This document shows, piece by piece, positions 17,441 through 28,800 of a DNA stretch of 39,320 nt. Every line of letters begins with the position of its first letter. Positions within the stretch are counted from its first letter, which is position 1. Made by a program: the position numbers and the translations under genes. The notes below the pieces were generated by a model. The model was not told the DNA's origin, did not search any database, and saw only the letters and a program-made list of their open reading frames with translations. The DNA comes from Fomitopsis serialis (Eukaryota > Basidiomycota > Agaricomycetes > Polyporales > Fomitopsidaceae), in NCBI RefSeq assembly GCF_022376445.1, contig NW_025955326.1, forward strand, positions 1 through 39,320. The letters run 5' to 3'.

Positions 17441-18236
17441 CGAGAATGATTCTTCGTATTTGAGGTGTAGTGGACTTCGTTGGGTAGGAAACAGGCCAGT
17501 GAAGTGCAGGATGGCGGCCCTCGCCAAGGATGGCCCTCTTTTAGCTACTCCCGCGCGCTATTCACGCAGCACTTACGGTCATTGCAACTCCCGATGCAGC
17601 ACAAGGACGCGGATTTCCAGTGGAAAGAACAGCGCGGATATTGTCAATTGAGGCAGCACATGCGGCCATTCCGCAACAGGCAGAGATAATGTCGCACTAC
17701 CGTCGTATCACTGCCCTTAGCAGCTCAATGCGCGAACGCGAGAATCCCACAGATCTGACCTCAGCCAGAGGCACCAACTCCAGTTGCCGACCAGGCCATA
17801 ACCAAGATACAGGATCGTTTGAGAAACCACTGCATGATCCACGCCGGTCGTTCGAGCTACTAGACGGGGAGTGGTTTGCGACTTAGTTCAAGTCTCAGCG
17901 ATGCCACAACTGTGAGCCCACCTTTCATAATGCAGTACGCCATGCACCGTACTGTGGACATATATTATATTGGCTGGGACCTTCGGACCCGGTGATCGTT
18001 CACCACATCATGAACCTGGGGAGACTCGGTGGTACGCCGCTGGGCATACTTGCGCTTGTGGCGCCACATATCGCAAGTATCGACTCGGATATGTACTTAC
18101 TACACCGACGCTCTAGATCTCCGCTGCAGTGCCAGATCAAGGATTCAGCTCCTGTCGTGAGGCCAGGAACTCGTCCTAAAATAACGGCACTGAGATGAGA
18201 AGAATGGCAGTTTGCGGGCGAAAGGAAGGAACTTAC
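17441..18236. other. Stretch between the DUF6533 and Gti1/Pac2 genes, nothing assigned
   Basis: Several open frames overlap here on the plus strand (17460-17886), but none has recognisable motifs. The part next to 17440 must hold the promoter of the disrupted DUF6533 gene. No RNA gene or repeat seen. Confidence 0.35.
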
Positions 18237-18347
18237 CTCCTGCAGCCTGCAGCGACCCCGAAATGCAGTCGTCGAACTGGAAGTCTTGAACGTTGAACCA
18301 CGGGTATGCGCGCGGCCAAACCGTCCCGCCAGGGTCATCGCGAATTC
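18237..18347 (-). CDS. Coding-like exon of unknown family
   Basis: Between an acceptor (cttatcag, exon from 18347) and a strong donor (gtaagt after 18237) the minus strand reads IRDDPGGTVWPRAYPWFN continuing VQDFQFDDCISGSLQAAG. The composition (WPRAYPWFN, DFQFDDC) looks like a folded protein rather than noise. The following exon candidate (from about 18177 down) stays open to 18000 but is less convincing. It could be a small gene or a remnant. I do not recognise it. Confidence 0.25.
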
Positions 18348-18802
18348 CTGATAAGCAAGACGCTACTCATTGCTGTAACTAATAGTACACCGCGGGAAGG
18401 ACCGCGCACGAGCCGAGCTAAGGGATACACATATACACCAGGAGCAAGCCGACAGAGGAAGCGCAGAGGCGGGGCGACGGTCCGCCCCCGCGCCAGGAAG
18501 ACACTACGAGAACAAGAAGCCGGACAGCAGTACACGTAAGAGGCATAGAAGACATCACATCACAGCATAGTCAATCGCGCGCGAGACGATACGAGAGCGC
18601 GAGGGGCGAGCGGGGCGTACACACAGCAGGGAGGCAAAGGCAAACGGGCACAAGTACACATACACAGCGGCGGGCGCTCGACGGGGTCGGCGCGCCCCAG
18701 AGTCCGAACGGAAGCAAACACGACGAGCAGCAGACACGGGGGCACGTGAAGCGATCCTATCCAAGCAGCGTTTTCATCCTCAACCACACACGGAACTCTC
18801 AC
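18348..18802. other. 3' flank of the Gti1/Pac2 gene, no gene seen
   Basis: This stretch is GC-rich and holds only overlapping composition-driven open frames on both strands. It probably contains the 3' untranslated region of the transcription factor gene. Confidence 0.3.
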
Positions 18803-20172
18803 CTACGACTCGCGGCCCTCGCCGACCTCCTCCACACGCGCTTCCCCGCCCTCGAGGCTCGCCGGCGCCTGTGCCCCAGCGGGCGGCGCGTACCCGTAGT
18901 GCGGCCATGGTGGGGGCGTGTACGTTGCGTACCCGTGGGGCTGCGGGTAGTACGAAGGGTATCCGGCCGATTCGGGCGGAGGGTAGCTTTGGTACGCGTA
19001 CTGCGCGTTTGGCGGCGTCGGCGGGTGTGGCGAGCTCGTCGTGGGCGGAGGGAGGGTGGGGTATGGGCTGGGCGAAGGATACACAGGGGGTGGGTGGTAG
19101 CCCGACTGGACGTAGTACCCGTATGTAGGGTAGTGTGGCGCAGGCTGCGTCGGTGCGGCGGGGTCGGCGACGGGGTATGGTACTGCTGCTTGTGGCGTCG
19201 GTTGCGCGACGGCGGATGAGGGAGAAGTCGGTTCCACCGGAGAGGAGCCAGGGTTAGACGCGGAGCTCTTCTTGCGCCGCTTGTTGGAGGTGCTGCCGTC
19301 GTACGGGCCGTAGCGCTGCTTGCCGCGCTTGGACGACTCGCTGTTGTCCGGGTAGATTGGCATGCCCGAGAGCGGCGCGGGTAAGAGCGTCGGCGAGGAC
19401 TCGCTGTCGTCAGCGTCGCCGCGGTAGCGCGGGACGCCGTCAACGCCGACCTCGACTTTGGGCGGGTTGCGGAAATGTGTCTTGTCTAGGTACTCTGGGG
19501 AAATGTCGAGCGAGGCGAGTTCAGGCAGGGACGACGGCGAGCGCAGGCGGCCCTTCTCGACATCCTCGATCTTGTAGTAGGATATGAGGTGCTGGGCGAC
19601 GCCACCGATAGTCAGGGAGAAAGTCTTGAGGATATTCAATACGGGAGACCGTTTCGGTGAGATAACGGATGACGCACCTTCTTCATCATCCCACCTGGCT
19701 TGAACTTGTAGCTGTTCGTGAGGCTGCCTACAAGGCTGCGCTCGCGCTGGCGGTCGACGCCCGTCAGACGGTGTGCCTCACTCTTTGGCCTGCTCAGCGA
19801 CTGCCCCTCGCCCTTCGCGTCCACTTCTTCTTGCTGCTCAACACGGGCGCTCCTATGCCCTGCACCGCGCTTCTCCGTCTCGCGGTAGAGTAGGAAATTG
19901 CCCAATATACGACTCGGGCTCCAGAAGAACCCGTCCGTCCATCGCTTGATGCCGCTCTCGTCCTCGTCGAAGACGAAGACAGAGCCCGAGGTGATCATCT
20001 TGCGCTCGGAATCGACGAGGCGTCGGGTGACGCGAGGAATCATACCGCGCCGCGCCGCTTCGAGGATGAGCAGCGCGTCACCTGTCGTCTCGATGAAGCC
20101 CGTCCACGGCGGGTCTGTCCAGTTGTTGGACCCGCTGCCGCTGGTAGGGGACTGCTGGGAGTCGTGGGACAT
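18803..20172 (-). CDS. Gti1/Pac2 (WOPR) family transcription factor
   Basis: Two exons (20172-19678 and 19624-18803) joined by a 53-nt intron give 438 aa, with splicing placing KPGGMMKK next to TFSLTIGGVAQHLISYY. The WOPR domain is unmistakable: WTGFIETTGDALLILEAARR, GMIPRVTRRLVDSERKMITS, GSVFVFDEDESGIKRWTDG and FFWSPSRILGNFLLYRE form the first box. SLVGSLTNSYKFKPGG through LTIGGVAQHLISYY form the second. Family members (Wor1, Ryp1, Sge1, Gti1, Pac2) are nuclear DNA-binding switches of morphology, gluconate response or sexual development. The C-terminus is a long low-complexity tail rich in Pro, Tyr, Ser and Gly with many YP/PY pairs, probably an activation region. A basic KRRKKS stretch may be a nuclear signal. 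Which developmental switch it controls here is not known. Confidence 0.92.
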
Positions 20173-22254
20173 GGCGGCGAGACTGGGGCGGCCATGACGA
20201 GGACGGCGGGGACAGCAACGACGGCGAGAGGACGTGCGCGGCGATGACGGACATTGCGATGGTCAGCAAAATCGCATATAAAGTTCAAAAACAAAGTTGA
20301 CTGACCGCGCGCGAGATCTCGTCGGGGTGGGAGGAGACAAAGAAGGTTCGCTCCCCGCCCCCCGCGCACGCCACAAGCAGCCCGTGGGAACTTTGCTCCT
20401 TTCGACCAGGCGACGACCAGCGACCAGCGAAGCACGACAGAGCCACGGCGGGCCCTTCTCGGCGACTGAGCCCTCGGATCCACCCTGAGCCCCTTGCGTC
20501 CGTGCGAGGGCGATCGCGTCCAACACCTATCTTTGCGCGATGTGGCCAACGCCCGGGTGCCGAATTTGGTCGAGTTTGGAGCCCGTATCATCCGCCTGAC
20601 TCTCGCCCGCCCACCCTCTATGCACGTTCTTTCCCCGTCGTGGGCCTTCGCTGTGAAATCCAGGATGCCGTCTGTGTCTTCTGGCAATGCATCACGCCGT
20701 TGGAACCGTCGCGGCTCGCTATCCACGCCCCCGGCGACGCGCCACACGAATAAAGTTCCGCCCCATCTCCGTCTCGAGCATCGCGGACGCCCGCTCCTGG
20801 CCGGTGATTGGCTGGCGCGATATGTGCCGCATCCATGTTCCTCGCAGGGGCCGTCTGCGGCGAGCCTGCGCCCTTCTATCGCCCGAACGTGTTCCTAGAC
20901 CCGCGGCAGCCCAGCGTCTCGATAGCACCAGCCTCACCGTGGGCCTTGCTCGAAGGTAGGGAAGGCAGGTCCCCCCAGTGTGGATCGCGCTGACAGACGT
21001 CGCCCTCGACAGCATCCGGGGCTGCATTTCCTATGTCTGTCTTCGAGACTCCTCACTTGCCGCGGGCTGCACTCTCACGCGGCACTGCGGCCAGGCCCTG
21101 TGAGCCGCGCACCTGCACACAGGGTGTCCTCATTTCTCTCTACGGACTCTTCGACACCATAGCCAGCCCGATGGATCATCCGATTGGGAAGCACGACGCA
21201 AGACATCCGTACGTCAGTGTGGTCCTATCCTCGTTTCGAAATATCAAGGGTCCGTCCCTGGCATGGAAGGCGCACTCGTCTTCGCGATACAATTACAGCC
21301 TCGCTGACAGTCGCTGCCAATACTCCTCATCGTTGAGCCACTGACGAGCTGCCACTATACCGTGGTCACGCTCAACGGCGACATTGACGTGCAACGTACG
21401 CACCATGGCACCGAGTCGTCATCTGTGCGCTGCCATGCGGTTCAAACCCTGAGGCCTGAGGTCTGAGGCCGAGGGCCGGCAACCGAGGGTTCCCAGCAGG
21501 GTAAGTAGGCGCAGATGCGCGCGCGCTGTAAGTCGTCACCCAATAGGGTCTGTAACAGAACACCCTCTGACATCTCGAAGCAGACGGAACTGAACGAAAG
21601 CGGAGCGGACACGAAGGTCAACCTCTGACCTATGACGCTCTGTCTGCGTTCACGCCGGAAGCAGTTTCATATCAGTGCGGTCCTGTGTGAACTCCCATGG
21701 TCTCCCTGCCCTCTACCAGCCGTACACCCGGCGTTGTCTCTCCCCGGAGGTTCTCCAGGTCAAGTGTGTACTCCGTCGGTGTGTACGGCCTTCATGCTCA
21801 TGCAAACGGATACTAACATGCAAGCAGTTGTGAGCTGCGTACGTATCGAGGACGTTGTCGTCTATATGTACTCATCATTGCCCCTGAGCTAGAGCGAGCG
21901 TTCATCATGCCATCGTATCATGGGCGCGCGGAAGCACTGCGGGGAGTGTTACCACGGCCACATTGTTCTTCGCGCCAGTGAGCGCGGTCACGATTGTGCG
22001 CTCGAACGATCCAAAGTACATGCGCTCGACAGACCTAGGCCTAGCCGTTGCGATAGATGTCGATGCAGGAACAGCCCATTCAAAATAGGGCAGCTGATAG
22101 TACAAGCTCGGGGGCGTATGTATGTATAGCGCACGGTTGCATCTATCGTTCCACTCGATATGCCAAATGATTCACCTACTCTCATTGCATAGGTCACCAG
22201 TGGATACATGATATGATGAAGGTGCGTCGTGAACAGATCGTGCTCGTAGTAGAG
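20173..22254. other. Promoter and gene-poor region upstream of the Gti1/Pac2 gene
   Basis: About 2 kb without a recognisable gene. Long open frames at 20040-21027 overlap on both strands and reflect GC-rich composition. A long upstream region is common for WOPR regulators. Small direct repeats of ctgaggc/tgaggtc occur at about 21446-21475, and a CTAGGCCTAG palindrome lies near 22025. No tRNA, mobile element or domain was seen. Confidence 0.4.
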
Positions 22255-22536
22255 CTAAGCATGAGCGATCACTTCTGGCCAGAGCACAGTACAGGAAACC
22301 CCAGAAACGTATAACGATAACTTAGCCCACCAGTATGCCTCTTCGGCCTCCCATGTGGCTCCGTTTGGACTCTCTGCGTGCGTAGCCAACCAGGACCGGA
22401 TTTGCCAAGATACATTATTGCGCGTACCATAATCCGGGACTCCAGTTCTTTTGTACCCATCAGCCTGATCGACGGGTTTGCCAACAATCGTGTCCACGAC
22501 CTGCGCACTGTTCTTCAAGGACAGTGATATTAACAT
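22255..22536 (-). CDS. Possible coding fragment, unknown function
   Basis: The frame reads AQVVDTIVGKPVDQADGYKR, TGVPDYGTRNNVSWQIRSW, LATHAESPNGATWEAEEAYW and WAKLSLYVSGVSC, ending in a stop at 22255. Amino-acid use looks natural (few Arg/Pro shadows, several Trp and Tyr), and a neighbouring minus frame just upstream reads LSNLTNTFTVGEILNVNITV, so an exon pair is possible. No family recognised. It may be a remnant. Confidence 0.25.
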   Translation of the reverse strand: MLISLSLKNSAQVVDTIVGKPVDQADGYKRTGVPDYGTRNNVSWQIRSWLATHAESPNGATWEAEEAYWWAKLSLYVSGVSCTVLWPEVIAHA

Positions 22537-23079
22537 TCAGTATTTCGCCAACGGTGAACGTGTTAGTCAAATTGGACAGAACTTGTGCGCTGAGACGGCC
22601 TGACAACCAAACTGCGTAGTGTACCTGGGATTGCAAGATATCGTGTTGCAAGAGAACCGTTGTTGCAGGCCTACATATGTATGGCCACCGATAATTGCCA
22701 GGCCCCAAGCTCTCAAGCTCAAGGCCTCAAGGCTTCATGCATGTAGGGTCATTAATTGCCTCTATTGCCAGTGTGACGGAGTGAGAAAAAGCTTGACAGT
22801 AAGGCTAATATCTTGTCGTCTGCCATCGATACTTGAGTCGGCTTTGAGGGAAAGCTAAGGACTAGAGGGTGAAATAATCTCTTTCACTTCTACCTCACGT
22901 TGACTTTCCACGAAATGGCGGTCAAAACAGATATCACGTGCGCGGTCTGGACTTTGGCAGACGACGGGCCACAGCGCTAGCGATGCGAGCACCAGGCTAC
23001 TTACACTCACACTGCAATGATACTAGCTTGAGCTCTGGATCGTCCGTACTGGTTCTACGCGGAGTACATGCAGGCTTTT

Positions 23080-23120
23080 GGGCATCGAACTCGGAACATC
23101 TCGCCTGAAAAGCGACGCTG
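23080..23120 (-). pseudogene. Relic of the 3' half of a tRNA-like unit
   Basis: On the minus strand the sequence forms a possible anticodon arm, TCGC-TTTTCAG-GCGA (7-base loop, would-be anticodon TTC), followed by a near B box GAGTTCGATGCC (consensus GGTTCGANNCC). The 5' side lacks an A box and the T stem is mismatched, so it is not a working tRNA. A tRNA-derived repeat unit, such as a SINE head, is the likeliest origin. Confidence 0.35.
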
Positions 23121-23551
23121 GAGGCTCGCTCAGTTGCTGTGACGCTCAATCCAGCGTCGTTCAAGTAAGCCTACTAACATACTGGTGTCATCAAGGTATC
23201 ATGGTACGATGTCGATGTCTTATCCTAAGCCCAGGAATCCGAGTCGCCGACCCTGAATGGGGAACTTTGCGTGGTCAACTGGAGGTCGAAGTACGACAGC
23301 AATTGCTTCCTAGTCTCTCGTAGGCAGACGACAAGTACGACCTCTTTGACGGCGAAGAGGATAGTCGTATACTCCATACCTCCCCGAATCGCTCGTATGG
23401 TTCCATGTAAAAACCCTAGTATTCGCATGTATGTGACGTCCTGTGAGTCCCATCATACGAACATCTTATACGGTCTGTCTGGTCATCAACTTCCCCTCTG
23501 CCTAGTCCCATGAGATGTCTGTTGATCTGCAGGCACAGCCCCACAGAAAGT

Positions 23552-23609
23552 TTGCGCTCTCATTTTGGATGCAAACTCTTATGTTGGGTGCACGCTCTCA
23601 TATTGGACG
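23552..23609 (+). repeat. Imperfect three-unit tandem repeat, about 19-20 bp
   Basis: Three consecutive units share the pattern g-ctct-at-ttgg-tg: ttgcgctctcattttggatg, caaactcttatgttgggtg and cacgctctcatattggacg. Too short and diverged for a microsatellite call; role unknown. Confidence 0.5.
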
Positions 23610-25811
23610 CACACACTGACTGCGACGTGTTAGCGAGGTCGCGGTGATATCGCGGACGACGAATACTAGGGTTCCCCTTCCCACACTGGTACTGGTTGGT
23701 CTAGGCATCCTCGGTGTCCCTGGGACGTAGGGAATCTCCTTGTCAGTTCTGTCGATCAATCGTAGTCCAGCGCGCTTTGTCCTCTCGAGGCGATGTATGT
23801 TATTGTAAGCGACTTGTACATTGCCTGCGCGGAGTTACTCACCCCGTCTCAAAGATGTAGTCCATTGTATAATATGATTATACTCACGAATGGCTTGTGT
23901 CGATCATGATGCGAACTGTGGACCACACCCAAGGTACAGCGTGCCGGCATGTCCAGGTACGCCGTCTTCACCCCGACGTTCAGACACCTAGGGACAGGAG
24001 ACATGTGGCGTAAAATCTATATTCCCGATGTCTGCAGAGGCTCGGAACATAGTAGGTTGACTCCGTTGGCTGTTGTACAGGCACTGACTGATTGCGAAGT
24101 CACCTTTAGCGCAATCTGCGTAGGGTCATCTCACAGCAAGGTTCCCCGTCTGGAAACGCGGTCAGATGTTTCGCGTCAAGACTCAAAGTGACAACACTGA
24201 AAGCTGAATGGCGCGTCGCGAGTATCGATCGTGATCCATGGACAAGCCAGGTACGAATGCATCTGTTGGCCCCGATTCAGGACAACAAGACTTTTCTTCC
24301 CCTTATAGTTAGTATGGCGTGAACTTGCTTCCCTGGCAGTGTCAGCTGGCAAAATAACAGCGGTACTTTGGTGGTACTGAATGTGCGGTCCCAGAAAGGC
24401 GAGACGCAATCACTGCACCAATGCCCAACTCCGGTTGATCCACTTCTCCGGAGCCGCATAATGGACTTACACTTCGGAGCGCGCGATGTCGAGGAAACGG
24501 TACCTGGACGCGCGGTTTCAACCTCGATCGACATGAAGCTTTCGTGTACGTCAGCGCATCTGTTCAAACTGAACCACTTGACTGAGCTCGAAGCTCTTCC
24601 AATCATCCTGCGTCGGTGCCAATAACAATCCCCTTTTGTGCGGGACAACCACACTGATCATGCAGTCAGACCTCCGAGTCGGAGCACAAATCCGCGAAGA
24701 AGTCCGAGTGTCACGGCATCCCATCTGTACAATGCCTCTCATCACCGGAGATAGCGCTGTGTCCTGCAGCGTCAAGGACACTCTTGGCCTGGTCCTTTGG
24801 CCAACAGGAAGGTGAACTACGACCGCGCCCGATGTGAGTCCGTGATAGATGGTGGCCGTTCGCTTGATCCGCCCTACTTTCTTCAATAGAGTTTGTAGTT
24901 GCTCAGACGGTCAGGGCCCATGTCTAACATTACATGCGTACTGGTAAGCTTGTGCTCAGATGCATATCACCGCCTAATGAGCCTGCAGACGCTATGTTCC
25001 AATGCATCGGGTGTCCTTGTACCTGCCATACCATGGTACGTAGGCGTGATGGGCACCTAGGAAGTTGATTACTCTCTTCGGTGAACACGTAACAGCGGCC
25101 GCATGGAGAACTTGTCCGACTTGCATAATTCGGCAACAACTACTGGCAGCTTCCTTTTACGGTGGACAACACCCCTCTATAGATGGAACCGGGAGAGCGG
25201 CACAAGTACTACTCTTGGTCGAGACGCTGTCAGTGGCCAATCAAGAGCAACACAGTTTATTCCCGAGAGGATCGGGTATCCGAACAAGATGCTCGTTTTC
25301 AACACATAGCTCCGAATTATGGTCGTTGACCTTGGGTTTGTGTGCGCATTGATCTTCTGATGTTGGTTGCAGGTAGTGTGACAGACACGTGAAGACAAGA
25401 CGGTAAGCTATTTACTTACGAGCGTCAAGGGAAACGGTCAGTACGTGCCGCTCGACGACTCGATACTGATCGATGATCCCTTTGTAGGTAATGTACACTG
25501 TCTGACATTGGCGGGGACACATGCGCTGATGGTTCCTACTCGTTCATAATCCAGAGTAGCGCGAGGAACCATGTCAAATCCCCGCCGGATGGGAACCGAT
25601 GGTGCGGAAGAGTACTGGATCGTATGCGTTATGATTCGGTGGCTGCCCTGTTCAGTAATTTCCTTGGCAATTTCCTCGAGGCCTATGTCTCCGCTTCAAC
25701 CGGTCACCCATGACCGAACAATAGTATGGACGATGTCAACTGTGAGCTACTTGCCCAGTCGGGTTTGGTCGATGCACCGGTTCTGTGTGACAGGCCAGGG
25801 CTACGATCTTC

Positions 25812-25818
25812 TATAAAG
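25812..25818 (+). promoter_or_regulatory. TATA box of the copper radical oxidase gene
   Basis: TATAAAG lies 67-73 bases upstream of the ATG at 25885. With a start site about 30 bases downstream, the leader would be about 40 bases. Motif and spacing only. Confidence 0.5.
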
Positions 25819-25884
25819 CGCTGCAAAGTGCATAATGGGAAGCTCGCAGTCGCTGCGTTCGCCGCGAGGCTGTTTCCTAGGAGG

Positions 25885-28800
25885 ATGTCTATCCTCATCC
25901 ACTCTCTTCTGGTGCTCTCGGCGCCACTGTCTGTCGTATGTTCCGTGTATTGAAGAAAAGGTCTCCACGGACTGACGATCTGAGACAGGTTCGTGCGAAA
26001 CATGGTCCATTGGGAGCTCGCCTCCAATATATCCATCGTCGTCAGTCCTCCGGTCCAGACCTTCCTGGCAATTGGACTGCTGAAGGATGCTACACGTGGG
26101 TGTGTTAGTTATCTCAGGTCGAGTGATGCTCATTCGTCGCGTATAGGGACAATACGGGCTCGCGCACGTTGACGGGGCCCTCTTACACAGACACGTCCAA
26201 TATGACTGTCGAGTCCTGCATTAGTTTCTGTTCTGACCAGTCAACAAGCTACGTGTACGCAGGCGTTGAATACGCCCAGGAGTGTTGTGCGTGTGGATAT
26301 GCGACTCATTGCATGCAAGTATCCAGCTATTGACCTTCATATACGCAGACTGCGGCAATGCATTCTCGAACGGGGGGACTCAAGCCCCTGCCACAGATTG
26401 CGATGTGCCCTGTACGGGCAATGCCGAGGAGACATGCGGCGCGGGCAGTCCGTTGCATTCTAAGTGTCTGGAGTAATGTCTTACATGATTTGCTGTCAGA
26501 TCGCTTGAACGTCTATTGGAGCGGCGTTCAGCCACCGGTACCTCCCATCACTGTGCCAGTGTGGGTCTCTGGGATTCCCTTGGTTGTTACAAGTGAGTGA
26601 TTGATTTCATATGCATAGTATGAACTAACCGTGGTTGTAGTGACTCCACCAATGCTCGCGCTCTCGCAATCTCTCCAGCTGTGGATGGTGACGTTGATGT
26701 CGAGTCGTGTACGACTGCATGCTACAATTCTGGTTACCCACTGGCCGGAATGGAATATTCGACGCAATGCTGTACGTCCTCTGCATCCGTCGTCCGTTGA
26801 AGATTGATCGCCAATCTTGCTAGTCTGTGGACTTGAGTTTGACAACGGTGCCACGCCTATTTCGTTGGGTACATGCGACATGGTCTGCGCTGGCAATAGC
26901 TCTGAATATTGCGGAGGTCCTAACGCACTGAACGTGAGGTGAATCTTTTTCTTTGACACGACATCCTCTCATGTAGATTTAGGTCTACAACTATACGGGT
27001 ACAAGCCTTCCCACTCCTCCCTCCAACCCTGGCGGAGGTGGCGGCGGCGGCGGATCCTCGTCGCCTGTGTATCCCGTCACGTCTGGCCTTCCGTCACCTT
27101 GGCAATATGCAGCGTGCTATGTGTGAGTCAATTCGAGCGCACGGCTGCCAATATCTGCATTGATGTCTGAGTCTACAGTGACAATGCATACGGTCGCGCG
27201 ATATCTACGGAGCTTCCGGACAATTCGAATCTAACCGTGGAGTCGTGCATTGCGAACTGCACGGCGCAGAACTTCACTGTCGCCGGATTGGAATATAGTG
27301 TCCAGTGCTGTACGTTATTCCAACATTGGCTCTGGTCAGATGAGGTCACTCAGTTGAGACGTTTTAGTCTGTGGCGATAATCTGGTCAACGGCGCTGTTA
27401 CTACAGAGGACAGTGACTGTAACATGGGATGCGGAGGAACAGCACGTGCGTATATTCTTCTTATGCAGTTCATTCTGACTCACATTCGTGTAGGGAGGCC
27501 TGTGGTGTCCCAACAGACTATCGGTTCGCCAGTCTCTCGCATCGGCGACTGTAACTCATAATTGAGCACAGGTATACACATCGACTGACAACGTCACCGT
27601 ATATCCAGTACCAGTCCCTCAGAATACGAGCCTTCCAGGACAGTGGCAGTATCAAGGCTGTCTCAAGTGCGCTTATATCTTTCGAGATTCAGCCCATGAC
27701 TTACTGTGGTATGTGCAGAGAGCCTGGAGCGAACAGGACATTCCCCTACCAGAATATTGGACGTACAACAATACGGTCGATGCTTGCCTGAATCAGTGCG
27801 CTATGTTCGGGTATCCGGCAGCCGGTATGAATATGGCGATGAGTGCTGTAAGTGTGACACATCTCTTGTCGCGACATCGAATGACTGGGTCGCGTAGGTG
27901 TGGCACGTATCGGACGTCGCGGAATACAGCGACGGCTTCGCTAACGCGTCTGATTGTTCGATTCCATGTTCCGGCGATCCAATACACTTGTGCGGTGGCG
28001 CGGAAAGGTTGCAGGTATTGGTGTACTCTTCGATGTAACAATTCTGTCACTGACTTCTGTGATCGCACCAGCTGTACTATTGGAATGGCGGCATTGACGT
28101 GTGGAATACGCCTGAAAACATCGGCTACTACGAGGTCGGGCTTATTGCTAAAATAAGGCCATAATTATGCTGAAGCCTTATCTCCTTAGTTCTTGATTGG
28201 AGGCGTCGTCGTACCGCTGGTGGCTACTGTTGGAATTAACGGCAAGGTCAGCTTCGTGGAGAAGTATGGCACCAGTGAATACGCCAACTCGACTGGTGCA
28301 TACGAACTCGACCTCAGCCTAGTCGACAATTTCGAGCTAGCGTGGCGTACCATGCACGTCAAGACCGATGTCTTCTGTTCTGGTTCTCTAATCCTCCCGG
28401 ACAGAGCTGCTAGGCAACTCAACACGGCGCTGGAGCCTTGAAGCACCTACGGCATTAGGCTATACGCTCCCGACGCAGTCCTGGTGTCAACGGCACCAAC
28501 GATTGGGAGGAGAACTATCAAGAAGTCAGCTTGCAGTGAGTATGCCGATGCGCGTAACATGCAGCATGCCGTGTAGTTGATCACGCTTGACAGCGCGGTC
28601 GTTGGTACCCGTCTGCGTTGGTACTGTCGAACGGGAGCGTGCTTGTTGTAGGCGGTGAGGTTGGAAGTAACGGCGCACCTGAACCGACGTTGGAGATCCT
28701 CCCAACGCCTGCCGGAGGACCCACCTACAATTCCTGGACTACCTCAATCGAACCGACCCGAACAACCTGTACCCGTTCCTTCATATGCTACCCATGGTAG

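Larger units (their letters stand above)
22537..25811. other. Gene-poor stretch left of the copper radical oxidase gene
   Basis: More than 3 kb with no gene I can support. Short minus-strand frames at 23225-23428 (GGMEYTTILFAVKEVVLVV) and 24176-24886 hint at old coding sequence, but frames are broken and no motif is recognisable. A tRNA-like relic and a small tandem repeat are listed separately. The right end holds the promoter of the oxidase gene. Confidence 0.35.

Noticed and set aside
18746..19443. Long Arg/Val-rich frame on plus and Arg/Thr-rich frame on minus over the Gti1/Pac2 tail
   Set aside because: Composition artefacts of the GC-rich low-complexity coding strand; the Pro/Tyr frame joins in phase to the WOPR domain.
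20040..21027. Long open frames on both strands upstream of the WOPR gene
   Set aside because: Mutually overlapping, Arg/Pro/Ala-rich, no motif; the region is simply GC-rich and lies in the promoter.
23552..23609. CRISPR-like or array repeat
   Set aside because: Only three diverged adjacent units without spacers, in a fungal nuclear context.
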